Assembly: GCA_012839485.1 (NCBI GenBank) | Contig: DUNF01000102.1 | Location: 1 to 6,781 of the forward strand | Source of the DNA: Acholeplasmataceae bacterium | GTDB taxonomy: Bacteria > Bacillota_I > Bacilli_A > ML615J-28 > CAG-698 | Direction: 5' to 3' | DNA: 6,781 nucleotides | Shown here: in pieces, positions 5,458 to 6,781 of the stretch | How positions within the stretch are numbered: position 1 is the first letter of the stretch | Layout of the letters: the number at the start of each line of letters is the position of its first letter | Notes under the pieces: model-generated | Seen by the model: only the letters and a program-made list of their open reading frames with translations | Database searches by the model: none | What the model was told of the DNA's origin: nothing | Made by a program: the position numbers and the translations under genes

Positions 5458-6639
5458 TTATTTTTTTCTCATTAAAGTTCCTTCTTCTAACTTAAAAGAA
5501 ACTTTAAAAGTAATAATTTCTAGTGGATGTGGTGCAACTTCAATTTTTTCACCATCACTATTTTCCATCTCTTCAATTACAAAACTTATTGCTTTTTTAT
5601 GTGGTGAAATAAACTCAACTTCATCACCTATTTTAAAATTATTTCTTTGTTCTAAGGTTACTATATTAGTTTTAGAATCAAAATCTAAAACTTTACCTAA
5701 AAAATTCTTAGGTGCATTTTCTAACTTAGGATCAAAATATTGCTCTTCAGGCCTAATATCCCCTTCTAAAAAGCCCGTAGCTGTTTCTCTACTTTCAACA
5801 CTCTTTAATTCTTCCTCGTAAATCTTAAAGTCAGCAATTTTACCTGTTTCCAAATATTCATCAATTAAAGCGCGATAGATTCTCGTAATTGATGCAATAT
5901 AATAAACAGATTTCATCCTTCCTTCAATTTTTAATGAATCAATACCAATATCAATCATTTTTGGTATTAAACTTAAAGCACTTAAGTCTTTAGACCCCAT
6001 TGTAAAGTTTTCTGTTTTTCCAGATTCTAACTTTAATAAATAATTCCATCTACAAGAATGAGCACATCCGCCACGATTAGCATCGCGGTCAGCCATATAA
6101 TTACTCAAAATACACCTACCGCTTAAACCTGCACACATTCCACCATGGATAAAAACTTCAATCTTTACATTTGTCTTCTCTTTAATTGCTTTTATCTCAT
6201 CTAAATTAAGCTCACGACCTAAAACAATACGATCAACGCCTAAGTTTTCATAAAACTTAATTGCATCACTATTTATTACCGAGCTTTGAGTACTAATATG
6301 CTTTTCCACATTCTTCGCATATTTATTTACTAAATCTAAATAAGCAAAACTAGTGATTATTAAACCATCTATACCAATTTTACTTAAAGCTTTTAAATAC
6401 TCTTTCAATCCTTCAAAATCTTCATTATGAGGAACGATATTTAAAGTTACATAAACTTTAACTTTATGTTTATGAGCAAACTTTACTCCTTCTTCAATAT
6501 CTTCTAAACTAAAGTTTGAAGCTTTAGCTCTTAAACTAAAACTCATTCCCCCAAAATAAACAGCATCAGCGCCATACATAACAGCATACTTTAGTCTTTC
6601 CAAATCACCAGCAGGTATCAATAACTCTACTTTTTTCAT
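5458..6639 (-). CDS. trhP2: U32-family tRNA 5-hydroxyuridine synthesis protein, YrrO/TrhP type
   Basis: This is a 393-residue protein of the peptidase U32 family. Members once called collagenases are now linked to prephenate-dependent formation of 5-hydroxyuridine at tRNA position 34 (TrhP in E. coli, YrrN and YrrO in B. subtilis). The N-terminal barrel starts with ELLIPAGDLERLKYAVMYGA. The U32 signature EVFIHGGMCAGLSGRCILS is at 161-179, with Gly167 where Ser or Ala is usual. Cys169, Cys176, Cys192 and Cys196 (in NRGGCAHSCRW) are the likely iron-sulfur ligands. SLKIEGRMKS is at 235-244. The C-terminal region from about 310 (FLGKVLDFD to FKIGDEVEFISP) resembles the usual U32 C-terminal domain. 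The ATG overlaps the stop of the upstream gene as ATGA and has GAGGT six bases before it. Position before greA matches B. subtilis yrrO. RlhA, a U32 protein acting on 23S rRNA, is a less likely alternative because of this context. Confidence 0.88.
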   Translation of the reverse strand: MKKVELLIPAGDLERLKYAVMYGADAVYFGGMSFSLRAKASNFSLEDIEEGVKFAHKHKVKVYVTLNIVPHNEDFEGLKEYLKALSKIGIDGLIITSFAYLDLVNKYAKNVEKHISTQSSVINSDAIKFYENLGVDRIVLGRELNLDEIKAIKEKTNVKIEVFIHGGMCAGLSGRCILSNYMADRDANRGGCAHSCRWNYLLKLESGKTENFTMGSKDLSALSLIPKMIDIGIDSLKIEGRMKSVYYIASITRIYRALIDEYLETGKIADFKIYEEELKSVESRETATGFLEGDIRPEEQYFDPKLENAPKNFLGKVLDFDSKTNIVTLEQRNNFKIGDEVEFISPHKKAISFVIEEMENSDGEKIEVAPHPLEIITFKVSFKLEEGTLMRKK

Positions 6640-6781
6640 AGCGTTACCTCATTTACATACTTTTCTAAAAATAAGCTGTTTTTTTCTAGATTCTTATCAT
6701 TAAGTAAGTCATTATATTTATCAATAACATAAGTTATATCTTCAATAAAAGCTTGACTGATTTTCAAATATTTAAAATTAT
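6636..6781 (-). CDS. 3' end of a probable U32-family gene, YrrN/TrhP1-like
   Basis: The last 47 codons of a gene entering from the window edge are visible, ending in TGA that overlaps the trhP2 ATG by four bases (ATGA). The segment FKYLKISQAFIEDITYVIDK resembles the helix that follows the SLKIEGRMKS motif in trhP2 (YYIASITRIYRALIDEYLET). That is what the end of a short U32 protein such as B. subtilis YrrN would look like, and YrrN precedes YrrO there. The frame being real is well supported by the overlap. The family call rests on weak similarity plus gene order. Confidence 0.6.
   Translation of the reverse strand, partial: NFKYLKISQAFIEDITYVIDKYNDLLNDKNLEKNSLFLEKYVNEVTL

Noticed and set aside
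1..6781. Mobile element, phage, CRISPR array, toxin-antitoxin or defence system
   Set aside because: All intervals are filled by housekeeping genes on one strand with short junctions. No repeat array, transposase, integrase or attachment-like sequence was seen.

Overview
The window is a strongly A+T-rich bacterial segment. Every gene lies on the minus strand, so transcription runs from position 6781 towards 1. Gene order, AGGAGG-type ribosome binding sites and protein families point to a low-GC member of the Bacillota, possibly a reduced-genome lineage near the Erysipelotrichia or the Mollicutes-like gut clades. The placement is tentative. Tryptophan is TGG at the sites I checked, no gene has an internal TGA, and TGA is used as a stop, so the standard bacterial code applies.

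Upstream unit (6781 to 2502, in transcription order). It begins with the 3' end of a probable U32-family trhP1-like gene. A complete U32-family trhP2-like gene for tRNA wobble-uridine hydroxylation follows, overlapping it by 4 bases. Then come greA (with its own extended -10 promoter), a 458-residue ROK-superfamily protein of unknown role, and asnA. A perfect-palindrome intrinsic terminator follows the asnA stop directly. The trhP1-trhP2-greA order matches yrrN-yrrO-(udk)-greA of Bacillus subtilis with udk absent.

Downstream unit (about 2501 to 1). A short intergenic region carries terminator, promoter and ribosome binding site almost end to end. It is followed by yqeG, then a single gene fusing a YqeK-type HD hydrolase to the ribosome silencing factor RsfS, then a ROK glucokinase, then the first 19 codons of an unrecognised gene starting with TTG. 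In B. subtilis yqeG, yqeK and rsfS are in one cluster with yqeH, aroE, yhbY and nadD between them. Here those genes are missing and yqeK and rsfS are joined.

The genes are tightly packed, with TAATG, ATGA and TTGA junctions that suggest translational coupling. Together they cover tRNA modification, transcript elongation, asparagine synthesis, ribosome silencing, dinucleoside tetraphosphate turnover and glucose phosphorylation. This is core housekeeping content. I saw no mobile element, CRISPR array, RNA gene or defence system. The least ordinary items are the YqeK-RsfS fusion and the zinc-motif-free ROK protein with a roughly 145-residue N-terminal region.
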